Assembly: GCF_001640805.2 (NCBI RefSeq) | Contig: NC_066835.1 | Span: 7,682,227 to 7,746,226, forward strand | Origin: Lates calcarifer | Lineage: Eukaryota; Chordata; Actinopteri; Centropomidae | DNA length: 64,000 bases | Direction: 5' to 3' | Part shown: piece by piece, positions 39,556-51,237 of the stretch | How positions within the stretch are numbered: the first letter of the stretch is position 1 | Layout: each line of letters begins with the position of its first letter | Program-made: the position numbers and the translations under genes | The notes under the pieces: model-generated | The model's input: the letters and a program-made list of their open reading frames with translations, nothing else | Databases searched by the model: none | What the model was told of the DNA's origin: nothing

Positions 39556-41510
39556 CAGGGTGGGGAGATATCAGCCAGCCAACAAGGTGGAAACCAGCTG
39601 TGAGCGAGCTCAGGAAACATTCAAGGAAGTCTTACTCACATCCCAGAAGGCAGGCCAGATTAGACAAATCACAACGCTTGGAGAAAGCATTAGTCATATC
39701 CCAGAGTGCCCTGCTCTGGAGAGCAGTGTGGCGCTGGAGAGTCAGGTATCATGGCTGAAATGATAACTCCGAGATGAATAAGTGTTTGCCGTGTGCACCT
39801 GGATCACTCAGCCAGCATCCCTGGGGGAAGATGAAAGGACGATTGCAGACACCGAGACAAAATGGAGACCAGCAGAGTTGAGGAGTTATTTGCCTATTTT
39901 GCATCCAGGCTGATTTTTGCGTTAATGTTTATTTACTTATCTTTTTTAGGATGGACAGAAATTAAGGAAAAGATAGTGAGAACTTAGAAATTTCATTGTC
40001 ATTGCAGAAGTAAAGTGCAAAGCTCTAAGTGGGCAGAAAGGAAGGAGGGAATACAAAAATGAGGTAGAGGGCAGAAGGAGGAGAGCAGGGGGACTTTGAT
40101 GGTTGGAGCAACAGCTGTGTCCCCGGTGAGTGTCTTTGAAGAACAAGAGGAAGCCTCGAAAGAAACGCATTAATTGTAGACGTGGGGGGAAAAAATGAAA
40201 GAAGAATGATGGAGATGGGAGAAGAGAAACAGATTGTGTTTGTTGACTCAGAATAACTCCAGCTGAGAGAGATGAAAGGCCTCGCAATTGTCACGTCAGA
40301 GGTTGTAAAAACATGAATGTAGAGCTGCTGGATATTGCCTACGAGTGCCGACGTACGGTCAGTTGTTTTCATCTGCAGTTACAGTCCTCAATCTTAACTG
40401 TCACTACACATTTTTTCTTGCTTTTGTACAACTTTCTTTGACTCTACAGGAGTAATTGGTGAATGCAGAATACTGAATACTCACAAGTGAATAGGTGGCA
40501 AGGTATACACTACAAGAACTCATAAATGAGCTCTGTGACCCTGAATCGAACAATACTCCCGACATTCCTCATTTCTCCTAAAGCTATAAATCACAAAGTT
40601 AACTCTTTTATTCTGGATTCTTTTTGTTGTTTTTCCTTTTTCCTCAGAGACAGTTGTCAATGTTTCATCACCTTCAATATTTTGTTCTGTGGCCTTGGTC
40701 CAACCTCATCCACCTACCCGCAATAAATAAATAATAGAAATTGAGAAAATAATAGCAGGAGAGGCGAAAGGTTATACAAAAGGAAAGAAACGGAAAGAAA
40801 GTCAGATGAGGAAACGACCAAACTTTATTGGTATTATATGACAAGAAGTGAGGAGGAGTGAGACCATAAATGTTAACAATCTCTTCCTAAATCATTTGGT
40901 AGTTCTTGTCAAACTTTCTGGAAGTGCTGGATTTCTCATTAAGGTCTACAGTTTATAAAGCACGGTCACCACTTTGATGGTGTCAGAATTCTTCCCTAAC
41001 AACACTGCTTCACTTTTATCTGCTTTTGCCGACTGAAGTATCAATGATTTATCTGAGACAAGCGAACTGCACTGCACGCTCAAAGTGCTTGAGGTTGCAG
41101 CAAAGGGGGAATAAAATAGCTGAAAAACTCCCAGGTGCCTCTCCAGAGGGGACTGTGTATCTCTCAGGTGATTTCTAAAGCAGCCTATCTATAGCCCCGA
41201 CGCAACCTAACTGTATAAATATCTCCTCCTCCTCCTCCGTTCGCCCCCCCACACACCTCACACCACCTCCCTCCCCACACCGTTCCCCAGAAGACGTCCT
41301 TTTCAGTTGCTGAGTCTCTCCCCTGCACCCCTTTATTCCAGAGGCCCTGCACGTTTCCCATCCTTTTTACCATAGGCATTACCATACCTTTGATCGCACT
41401 CGCCCTACCTTCTCTCCACTTCATTACTGATGCATACATCTCCCTCTCTTTTTTCAAAATATCTTTGTCCTAGTCAGCAGTTAGGAATGTTCATTTAACA
41501 ATTGCCTTAG

Positions 41511-41573
41511 ATGGAATTATAACGGTAAAAGGAGATGGCTTTGAAATGGAAATTGGGCGCATGGGAGGCCCTG
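41511..41573 (+). other. candidate 63-bp phase 1-1 exon, unidentified
   Basis: An open block lies between CAATTGCCTTAG (acceptor, ending 41510) and a consensus GTGAGT donor (from 41574). In the frame that is open it reads (x)GIITVKGDGFEMEIGRMGGP, entering with one base carried over and leaving with one, so the exon is symmetrical (phase 1-1). Such exons are common in extracellular proteins. The same frame stays open downstream to about 41799, so exon and intron are not separated by coding potential. I do not recognise the peptide. Confidence 0.2.
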
Positions 41574-42552
41574 GTGAGTGCTCCGACGGTCTCCTGGATC
41601 CTGATGACGAACACCCAGGTTTCATTCCATCTGACATCAGAGGCAGAGGCGGGTACATGAAGAACAAACATGTCGTGCAGAGATGCAGAGATAAGAAAGA
41701 TAGACAGCCACCCCTGTCCTCAGTTGACAAACAGCTGCATCGTCTCCCTCTCTTCTTTTATCCGCGCGGTAGATTCGCTTTCATCTGGCTCGTGGTTTGA
41801 TGTGATGGTATTATTTACTCGTCATTAGAGGCAGAGGAAATTGTGTCTGTCATTAGCTTGATAACACCTCTGTCAGATTAGATGACAGACAAGAAGGACG
41901 GGTGGCCTGATTGGAGGAGGAAAGAACCCAAGGGATCAGATTCTGAGGATGGGTATTACTTTCAAAGATGTAGAAATGGGTGAGTGAGAAAGAGATGGAG
42001 ACAGAAGAGGAGAGAGAAAAAGGTCTGAATGACAAAATATATATTTACTGAAAGCACTATGGGGAAACAGATGAATAAAGCTGATGAACGATTAACTGTA
42101 TCTATGGAATACAGACAAAAGTAGACTCAAGGTAAATTAACTAGAATGAACTAAACCTAGTCTCCAAGAACTCAGGACATGGCCCTTGGATCATTTATCT
42201 TAGTGTATTGTCTTTGTGTGTAGAAGAGCTTTGTACAACAAGTCCTTCAAATGCACCGACATTTCTCTTTCTTCCCATAATTACCCCTGCTATTAAAAGG
42301 CCTTGTCTGTTTAACATAAATGCACTGCAAATTGTTATTGGACTTTTGCTAAAATAACAGTAACTAATGATTATTTTCATGTTCCTGAGACTTACTATCC
42401 ATATTCTGAGGCCATGTTCATCTACTACAGCACCTGCTATTAGAAGTTCAAATCTTCATGATTTTGAGAAAGTTAAACCACAAAAGATTTGTTGCCATGC
42501 AAAAAAGTGTGGCAGCCATGTAACATGGGTTCCTCCATATCCACAACATCTA

Positions 42553-42769
42553 TGAGGGGGCTTCAAAAAGTTTGTGGAAAAAGTACATCGCTAAAAATCA
42601 TATGCAGGGATTTTGATCTCAATGTACCTGTACGTTCTCGTACTATCGTGTCATAACATGTTCTAACATGAACCCTTAAATGCATGTTGCAACACAAAAA
42701 TAAACATCATAACTTAAACAGTTTTTTTCCAACTGTCCTTTTTCCCATGAACTTTTTGAAGCCCCTTCG
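42553..42769. mobile_element. mariner-type MITE with TA target-site duplication
   Basis: The left end TGAGGGGGCTTCAAAAAGTT is matched, inverted, by AACTTTTTGAAGCCCCTTCG at the right end. The similarity continues (GTGGAAAA / ATGGGAAA) for about 28 bp with a few mismatches. The 217-bp unit is flanked on both sides by TA (42551-42552 and 42770-42771), the target-site duplication of Tc1/mariner elements. It has no transposase frame, so it is non-autonomous. Confidence 0.88.
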
Positions 42770-42959
42770 TATCAACACTCTCTTCTCATGTCAACTTAAA
42801 TATTTGACAGTTGTGCTTGATGACGGTCTTAACCAGTTATCAGAGAATCAATCGATTAAGAGTTTGATCACTAGTTGCTTATGTTCAAAGGTGACTTGTG
42901 GGAAAATAAATGAAAATAGTTGTGTAGGTGAGTGTGTGCACACGTGTGTGTGGCCCCTT

Positions 42960-43215
42960 TCCTCATTCATTTTCCCGTAATTAGTGCAAGCTCGTTAATT
43001 AAGCCACAAGGCACTCAATTATATTTCTCCTTTTAGAGCTGACCTAAACCTGAGGGAAAACATGTTGAGCCGTCTAAGAAACAATGGCCCCACTGATCTT
43101 TGAGTAATTATCAATTACTATGCTAATTCATCACTCACCGTCATTTCCCTCCCAAAACGCCTCATACAGCCTGACAAATGTGCATGCCCCCGCTGACGAA
43201 TTGCATGTCAAAGTT
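42960..43215. promoter_or_regulatory. conserved-looking non-coding block (best enhancer candidate)
   Basis: Dense homeodomain-type sites: CGTAATTAGTG (about 42976), CGTTAATTAAG (about 42993), GAGTAATTATCAATTACTATGCTAATTC (43102-43129). There is a SOX-like AACAATGG near 43080 and a TCF-like ATCTTTGA near 43096. The block has no repeats and no coding frame and is cleaner than its neighbourhood. It ends at an A/T simple repeat (from about 43215). Conservation is inferred from character only. Confidence 0.42.
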
Positions 43216-43219
43216 AAAA

Positions 43220-44969
43220 AAATAAATAAATAAAAAATTTAAAGTAAAACGTCATTAAAGTGATGACCTATTGTTAAGGTCCTTGCTCCTTTAAAGTGTG
43301 GGCAACTGAAACACATTGCCTTTTGAAATTAAGGTCTGTGCTTTGCAGTTAAATCTAGGATGAAGGATAAAAAGGTACTCGACTGCAAGATTAGAAGAGT
43401 TGTTTTTGTGCTTTTCAGGGGCAGCTTTTCTGTGCTATATGTTACTGGAGTTTGTAGAAAACCTTGTGGTTGAACGAGCAATGCCGCACTGATTGAAAAA
43501 TTAAGACATAAACAAAAACATTTGAGTAATTATGAGTGCGCGTGTGTATTTATTAAGATTACGCCATTGCATGGCAACACAAGATGAACAAAGGGATCTG
43601 AGGATGGTTAGAGGAAAAGTAGGATTTGGACAGCTTTAACATGATCATAATTGAAGTAAAGTCTTTGTTCTGCATTCTGTTTCCCAGAGAGGAGGCAACA
43701 GATTCATGAGCACCTCTCATAGTGACACCACCTCCTGATTAATTGGCCCCTGAATGCATAGCTTTAAATCACAAAGTTCTACACACACACAGCCACTCAT
43801 ATGCAAATGCAGGCATCCACGGCTTTACGAGCACACACACTGTACACGCAGTAGGTCAAAGCCCCTATCCACACTGCATTAAATCACAAAGTTAGGCCAA
43901 ATCACCTGCTGATCTTTCCCCACGACAGCACTGAGGTAAGGGTGACCTTGCGTATTGTTATCACGGGTGAAGATGAATGTAGAACACCTACAAGCATGCA
44001 TACCCTCCCTCCTGGCCTTTTTAAAATGAAAATTTTATAGATATTTCCTCTAGCCAGCCTTTATTTTATATCTAAAACAGTGGTCCCAGCCACTTCGTCG
44101 GATGTATCAGATAAACTCAAGTAACCCTTCATCAACTAAATTCCATTCCTATTTTTACTTCAGAATGAATGACAGACACACATACACACAAATGAATTCT
44201 CTTACTTATTGTACAAGGTGAAGGTGCATCACACCTGGCACTTCTGTGAGATCAATTGCTTAGATCCATTTTAAGACAACAAGACAAGAGTCCTTGTCTC
44301 TTATGTGCTAGCAGCACACAATAAGGCAGTGCCTCTTGGTACTGCCCAACTAAAATAGACCTTTCATCTGATGCACTCTACCATCTGTTTCCCACTCTTC
44401 TTCACACCCATCCCCTCAGCCTGCTTGTGTATTGATAAAGGTATTGTCCATGAAATATCAGGTCCTGTCTACCAGTAACTGATTGTTTGCAGTTTGATAA
44501 TACATAAACGTAGAGACTTGCGCTTGTCAGTTGTGCTCTAAAATAAATGCAGCCATAGATTTCCAATTAAAGGTGGCTGGCAGGGCTATTAGTTAGCTCT
44601 AAAGGTAGCTGTCAGGGAATGGAATAAGCTGGGGTTTATAACCACCATGATAAGGCAGCGGTGAGAGGTATATTTATCCAGCTCTGGACACACAATCTCA
44701 CTACCAACAGCGTAGACATATGGAACTCTATGGAGTGTTAGGGTTGAGCAATGATTTATACCATAAGAGGACAGAGATCTGTCAACAGTGGAGACTGTAC
44801 CATTTCTACAGAGGTAGCTATACTTTTAATACAGTATCTGCAGTTCAATTAGGCCATTTCACGTAATGTTGAAAATCAATGAGCAAGTCTATTTTATGGC
44901 TATATTGGATTGATGAGATTTACTGCAATCAAGTGCCTTGATTTGACATTCCCCTGAGTATCAACAAAT

Positions 44970-45007
<38 letters not shown>

Positions 45008-45590
45008 AATTTCTGGAAAGTGTATAAAATTATACCATGAGCTTCAAAGTTTTGTTTTGTTTTGGGGGGATTATTTGCTTCTCTTTCTAAACAGGTGACT
45101 GTAGAGGAATTGCAGGGAGAAAGTAAGAGAGAGTGACACTCAAAGGTTGTGATTACATCATATGTAACACCATTTGGACACAGGGTCACCCTAGACATAG
45201 TGCTTTAAGAAAATAATCAAGTCAAGGTTCAATTTCTGGTTTATTCCAGAGCTTTCAGCTGCAGCTCACTGTCTTCAGCAAGAATTATGTTCTGAATTTT
45301 ATTCATGTGATGACCACTGAGCACATTCATCCACTGAAATAATGCTGAAAGCTTCTGAAAAGGCTAATAAGTGGCCCTGCAGTTTGATTGATGATTTTGT
45401 CAAACTGGATAAACCAGTATATAAGACTTTATCCATTTCACCCATCCAATAGAACATAACACAGCATATAGCTCAGATCGTAATGTTATAATTAATTAGT
45501 TCAAGAGACATCTGCTACCTGGTATTGGCAAATAAACCAGTGCTGACATTACACTACACAGTGTCATGTTCCTAGGACTTTTCTTATTTT
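43220..45590. other. non-coding stretch with a (TA)n repeat
   Basis: No gene is recognised. A small ATTA-rich piece lies at about 43710-43770 (CTCCTGATTAATTGGCCCC). A (TA)n tract lies at 44972-45006. The rest is unique and unassigned. Confidence 0.5.
44972..45006. repeat. (TA)n microsatellite
   Basis: About 17 TA units with one ACA interruption. Confidence 0.95.
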
Positions 45591-45599
45591 TATTCATTA

Positions 45600-45812
45600 T
45601 TCCAGTCATTCAGTAATTTTTTCAAGCAAAACATCAACCTCTCTGGCTCTAACTTTTAAATTGAATCCATTTAATCCTTCAGACAAAACCTTGGGCTCTG
45701 AGAAATTCTGCTGCTAATTTGTTAGACAGTTTCTGACATTTTATAAACTACAAGATTAACCAACTGTCAGAAACAACAATGCTGAAAAATTGTTGCAGTC
45801 CAAGCTGTAAGA
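45600..45812 (+). repeat. dispersed fish repeat, copy 1 (TTGCAG-end family)
   Basis: CCTTGGGCTCTGAGAAATTC, TTTCTGACATTTTATAAACT and an ending AATTGTTGCAGTCCAAG match, in order, a perciform repeat I recall (CTTGGGCTCTGGGAAATT..TTCTGACATTTTATAGACTAAACGATTAATCG..ATAATCGTTAGTTGCAGCCCTA). A second, differently decayed copy is at 56853-57187 in the same orientation. Confidence 0.62.
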
Positions 45813-46016
45813 CTGAAATCTAAAGAGACGTGCCGTTTTGGACCCATTTTTTCTCTCCTCATTTACTCATCTATTTGATATTATGTGCATCTTTATCTCA
45901 ATATTATGCCCAGCATATAGGTCATCTGCTTCAAGGACTGACATTTGAGTTGTGTGCCCTGACATGCTCTGTCTGTGCATCACTTTTGTATCAAGATGTT
46001 ATTTGCATTTTTTTAC

Positions 46017-46231
46017 CTGCCTGTTAGCTTGAATATATTTTCCCACTCTTCTGTGAGCTTTTGCATCAAAATGGTATTTTTACCCCCAGGACTGCAGCAG
46101 CTAACTGGGTAGTTTTTGGTCATCACATCATTCTTGGTAAACTTTACACGCTGTTGAGTGTCAAATGCCAGAAAGTCGGGTTCGTCTGAGATGCTAGAAG
46201 CATCATATTGAACTCTAATAATCACAGTGGA
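46017..46231 (-). other. candidate coding exon (~71 codons), unidentified
   Basis: On the minus strand a 215-bp open block follows a TGTGACTTTCAG acceptor (with an in-frame stop just upstream of it) and ends at ACAGGCAG|GTAAAA, a plausible donor. The translation begins STVIIRVQYDASSISDEPDF and ends KLTEEWENIFKLTGR, and looks protein-like rather than low-complexity. It enters in phase 0 and leaves in phase 2. I do not recognise the protein. It may be a real exon, a fossil exon or chance. Another minus-strand candidate sits 1.5 kb upstream in gene orientation (47717-47876). Confidence 0.25.
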
Positions 46232-46547
46232 CTGAAAGTCACATCTCGTTCATTCTAATATTTAGTGGGCCAGAAACTGAACGTCTGCATGATGTACTCA
46301 TGTAAGAACAATATGACCAAGAGCATTTAGATGCTGACTGTATAGTCTGTCACACAGTAAAGACCTAATGACTCAAATTGGATGATAATCATTTAGTTTA
46401 TGGATCAAGTAAGGATGTGGAAGGAGAGGGAAGAACCAAAGAAATGAGTGAGGACAAGTATAGAAGAGAACAGTGAGAGAACCATAGGAAATTTGAAAGA
46501 AAGGAGAAAATCAGACAGAGCGACAGAGAGAGAGAGAATTGTGAGGG

Positions 46548-46549
<2 letters not shown>

Positions 46550-46581
<32 letters not shown>
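46550..46581. repeat. (GT)n microsatellite
   Basis: About 15 GT units. Confidence 0.95.
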
Positions 46582-46582
<1 letters not shown>

Positions 46583-46683
46583 TTTTGGGAGAATGAGTGT
46601 CCCTTATCACTCTGTCCCCTGGTGTTGCCTGTCACCCTCATTTCTGGATAACAAGGCACTTCCAGCTCCATTTCAGCCATTCC

Positions 46684-46684
<1 letters not shown>

Positions 46685-46711
<27 letters not shown>
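46685..46711. repeat. poly(A) tract
   Basis: A run of 27 A. With the GT tract it inflates the longest open frame in the window (minus strand 46405-46908), which translates to poly-F and THTHTH segments and is not a gene. Confidence 0.95.
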
Positions 46712-46714
<3 letters not shown>

Positions 46715-47336
46715 ACTTGCCCCGACTTGGCAGATGAATCCATACAACCTTTGACACACACACAGACTTGGGTTACATATAACCTTATTCCTTGCACATG
46801 ATCCAACATAATGGACACAAGCAGATTTTCTTCAAGGATCAAAGGACACAAAGATGTGACCTTGAGAAATGTCACACTAAAAGAAGACCATGAGCAGCTT
46901 CTGAACATTCTCTGCTACACATGCTTTGCATACACGGCCGAGTCCTTATCACGCTCACACAAAAAGAGATCGGATGTTGCTTATTTGATTCCCAAATCAA
47001 ACCGATGTCTCAAAAAGTTCACTGCACTGCACTGAAAAGCAAAAAATTCTATATTCTATATACTCTGTGCATACTAACGCACACAACCAAACCCACGCTG
47101 ACCCATGTGAGGTCTCACTCAATCAACAAGGAACATGATTTGAGGAGGGGGTGGGGTTCGGGAGAGGAAAACAAGACCCAAAGACAAAAATACCTCCACC
47201 CTCACAAACAATGTGTCACTCAGCTCTCAAGTAGAGCTCTTTCATCAAGCTTACATTTTATGGAGACTGCTGTTGTCATGGAAACGATAAGTTTGAAGCA
47301 TTAACCCATTCCCTCGAGTTGCACCACCCCTCCGAA

Positions 47337-47343
<7 letters not shown>

Positions 47344-47367
<24 letters not shown>

Positions 47368-47374
47368 CTCTCTC

Positions 47375-47420
<46 letters not shown>
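47344..47420. repeat. (CT)n and (CA)n compound microsatellite
   Basis: (CT)n of about 24 bp (47344-47367), a TCCTCTCTCACTCACACAT joint, then (AC)n to 47420. Confidence 0.95.
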
Positions 47421-47424
<4 letters not shown>

Positions 47425-47716
47425 AACTAATCACCACTTTCTTCACAAATCCCTCCTCATAGATCTCTCACTGGTCTCCGAGGACACTCCACAGCGTATT
47501 AATCAACGTAATTGAAATAGTTGATTACATCACTTCACGCCTCATCTTGGTTTTAAGGGACTGTGTGTGTAGCGAGCATTAAAGAGGTAGTAAAAGCACA
47601 ATGAGATGTTGTGGTGTATGTGCATACTATGCTTAAAGGCATGAGTACAGATGCAATAAAAAAAGTGCACTAGAGATATTAACTACAACTGTCTCCACTA
47701 TAGAGCCATTACTCAC

Positions 47717-47876
47717 ACTTCTTTTAAAGGAAACTGCAAGGGCAAAGCTATTCTGACACGCACCACAATTAACAGCCCTTGTAACATCAACTAAGGCTTC
47801 AAAAACTGGCTCTAGTAGCCGAGCTTGTACAGTGCTACTCTGTGAGGTGAAAGTCACAAGGTCATGGTCCAATATC
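47717..47876 (-). other. candidate coding exon (~53 codons), unidentified
   Basis: On the minus strand a 160-bp block starts after ACCTCTGCTGCAG (acceptor) and ends at AAAAGAAGT|GTGAGT (donor). The open frame includes LDHDLVTFTSQSSTVQARLL and a later EPVFEALVDVTRAVNCGACQ stretch, then stays open past the donor for another 20 codons or so. Composition is protein-like but unrecognised. The T before the donor GT is not preferred. It could belong with the candidate at 46017-46231. Confidence 0.2.
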
Positions 47877-48100
47877 CTGCAGCAGAGGTATAAAAACTTG
47901 AATGTGGTTGTAGTTTTTTGTCATATGCTACAAAGATCATTTACAGTGTTAAATAAGACAGTTTATCAGCAGCTATGATACACTTTCATCCTTGAAGGCT
48001 TTCCATAATAAAGCAACAACTAATTTAGGGTAAAACTGACCTGTTTATTATGTTTATGACCACTGTGGTGCCTGTATAATGTCTTTAAACTATCTGGGTA

Positions 48101-48175
48101 ATAATAATAATAATAATCTTTATTTATAGAGCACTTTTCTAAACCCTACGTTACAAAGTGCTTCACACAAGGAAA
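48101..48175 (+). repeat. (AAT)n plus retroposon-type tail
   Basis: An (AAT)n run runs into CTTTATTTATAGAGCACTTTTC..ACAAAGTGCTTCACA. This resembles the tail of a common fish retroposon (remembered form TTTATTTATATAGCACTTTT..AAAGTGCTT). Only this fragment is recognisable. The adjoining 48176-48260 (ATCATAAAAGCAATTTC) may be its continuation. Confidence 0.55.
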
Positions 48176-48261
48176 CAACCTCAAAACATGCAGATCATAA
48201 AAGCAATTTCTGTACAGCATAAGCGAATAAAACATAATTGCAGTGTCGCAAGCAAAAGAGC

Positions 48262-51235
48262 ACTTGGACAAATAAAAAAAAGTAGAAACCTGGTGGTTCA
48301 GAGTGACAGTGACTATCAATATCAAACAGATACAGTATACAGAACTACATGTGGATACACAGATACACTTTGAGCCAGAGTGTGAAGAGTGTGAAGTTGC
48401 TTTTGATGTAAAATTATCAAAGCAAATATTTGGGGAGTAAAAACTGGCTTAATCAAATATGGCAAATATAAACAGTGAGCTTTTACATGGAAGTGAGTGC
48501 TGCATAACACGATTAAGACTACTGGCAGAAAAAAAAAATCAGAGTTGACTGACAAGCTGTGAAAGGTGTATAAGGTGAATACAAATGGTGGGTAAAAGTA
48601 ATTAAAAATATTGCCATTGTTCAAGTGCCATTTTTTCAGTCAGTGACCTAAAGCTGTGATATGTACAGTAGCTACACACTGAATGCTACATTTCTGACAT
48701 TTTTCACCTTGTTTTGAAATACCAAAATACACTATATTATTCAACTGAAGTGATTATAGTAGTATAGTCATTGTCACTGTCAAACAGACAGCTAAGCTGT
48801 GTCAACCTCAGTCAACATGAGGACTAAAAAGGGTAAATATTTGTCACAGTTAACCACACTCAACATTGAGATGCTATAATAATAGCAACAAATAATGATA
48901 ATAAAACCATGTGTTTGTAACACTAAAAGCAAAGTTTAAAAAAAAAGGTCATCTCTCTCTTGTCAGGTGAAAGTACTGTATTTCTTCACTTTCCCTCTTA
49001 TGTTTCCCGCGATTTATCTCCCTCACATCGATTTCTGGCTTTATACTATTTTTCAGACAACCACAACCACTCAGCCATAACCTTTTGGCCTGTAATGTCT
49101 CCATGCCTCACAAGTAGCAAGGTAACTGCTCTTATTTTCTGTACTTACATGCCAAAGCAAGAGGAAAAGCAGGTTTGTTGGAGTCATTTTGATAATCCAA
49201 CAAGAAATGTTGATGATTCTCAAGGGTTTACAAGTTGTTCTCAATTAATTTGACTTAAATTAGACAATTAAGCTAATTTGACTATTGTAGAAATATTGAT
49301 TTGCTGTTTACACAATGGGTGAAACATGTTAGAAGATTGTTTTAACACCACTGCGACAGGTGTTGTGTGAACATGTGTTGCATATCAGGTTGCAAACAGT
49401 TTATCCTGTAGCAAACTTGGCACGGTAACATGCAAAGAAAAAAAGGCAGAGAAACTGGAAGTGTTATGAGTTATGGTATATAGCAGTAAAGACTGTTTGC
49501 TTCAGGCTTTAACATGCTTCAAATGAACTAGTTGACACATCATTATGTTGTGAATCAATATTTTTCTCTTGATTTATAACGAGGCAAACCAAAAAGATGT
49601 CCTGACCAGAGACCTAAAAGCAGGAAATGAATGAATGTGATGTTCTCAGTTAAGTTCTGAAGTGTCACACACTTTGTGCTTGTTATCAAGCAAACTCTCA
49701 GTTAATTAAAAAAACACCAAAAGACAAGAGACTGGCAAATAAAATTGAGCCAAAAACCGAGCTGAAAATTCATGAGACAACCTGCTCTTTATCTGTAGAT
49801 GACAGAGCTATGATATATTATTACACTCCTTCTTGTAACCAGTTAAGATCGAGGTCAGAGCCACATCGCCCTGATAATATGCCTGAAATTGTAAATAATC
49901 TTCTTTGACACTAGTTCCAGGAGAAGAAGAAAATAACGGCTAAGTAACGAGTTATAGGTTTTTTTAGAGCAATTAGAGTTATTAGAGGAGATGGGGAATG
50001 ATTCAGAGGGGAGATGGTGACACAAGGTGTTTTTTGAGGAAATTGGTTCTAAGTTTAAACTAGATGGTGGAGAATGACTTTTTGATCTGACTAAACTAAG
50101 TCAGAAATTCGATAAGTGCACTTGAATACTTGCCAATATTGTTAACGCAAAGTCTTGAGAATGTTTTCTTGATTTGGACAATTTTCCTTTGGAAAGTAGT
50201 TTAACATTTGCTTGCTCCAACTTCTTACAAAAAGTTTCCTACAATGTCTGTTTTTTCTATTTGTCATTTGCAAATTCTCCATTCACTTACTGCTTTAAAC
50301 CTAAAATCTTGAGCAGTGAATAATACTGTCCACCCTCCACAGCCAGCCTTTTGCTTTCCCATGATTCATCAGTGAGGTGCTGTTTATACCTTGGAAAATA
50401 ATGCATAATTAGATTGATTGATTTTTCTTCTGAGAATCATGTGATTATATTTTCAGTCAGTTTTTTGATGGGATTTTTTTATGCTGCAGGTCAGGAAAAA
50501 CATGTGATTACAAAAGGTGATTTGCTGTCCTACTAAAATTGCACAGTTCTTTGTTGGCCACTATTATTAGTACATGCTGAATTAGAAAACATTATGGCAT
50601 GCTTACTTTGCTTTGATTTCTCTTGGAACAAAAGGGGAACATTTAGTAAATCCCTTTTTATATATATCTGTATATAAAGTGTTTTCTCTGTATTAAAGTA
50701 CATTTTTGCTCATTTGTTTGCTGAATGAATGGAAGAAATTATCAAAAAAAGCTTCAGGTTCGCATTTGTTTCTAAGATGGCTGGTTCAAAGGGTTCATAC
50801 AGTCAGGGACTGTGCAGCATAAGTTAGCATAGTAATCCAAAATTCCTCCAATCTATATTATATATAATATAGATTTATAACAAAGCGAGCTCCTTTGTCA
50901 TTGCCTTTGGAAAAATAACTCACATAAGCATTTTCTGATCTGACATCTCTATTGGAAAGAAGACTTTTGTAAATGGTTTATAGTTTTAAAAAAGAAAGAA
51001 AGAAAGAAATAGAAAAAAAAGTATACAGCTAGGGAACTAACCATGGTCATAGCTTAACAACGCTAACACAAAAAGTGTCAACTTTTCTGGTATAAAATGC
51101 ATAAGCAGTTAGCGCGCTTGTGGTGCACACAGTGCATGCAGTCTCAAATTTTGTGCTGCTAGTGGGGTAGATGGGGATAGATGAAAAAATATCCATCACT
51201 CAGACACCTACAGATGCAGAAACCATGAACTGGCC
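48262..51235. other. non-coding stretch, nothing recognised
   Basis: AT-rich unique sequence. No gene frame is convincing: the largest is under 101 codons. A 24-bp palindrome lies at 50851-50874 and a short (GAAA)n at about 50992-51008. Confidence 0.5.
50851..50874. repeat. perfect 24-bp AT-rich palindrome
   Basis: The 24 bases (arm ATCTATATTATA and its exact inverse complement) form an uninterrupted palindrome with no spacer. Such AT-rich palindromes can extrude cruciforms. No function is implied. Confidence 0.85.
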
Positions 51236-51237
51236 TT

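Noticed and set aside
39381..39758. 125-codon plus-strand frame
   Set aside because: Includes a poly(A)-encoded lysine run; no domain and no partner exon.
41185..41457. 90-codon minus-strand frame with a Gly run
   Set aside because: Gly run comes from a CTCCTCCTC repeat; the rest is low-complexity.
46405..46908. 167-codon minus-strand frame, the longest in the window
   Set aside because: It crosses A27 (read as poly-Phe) and (GT)n (read as Thr-His repeats). No domain or splice context.
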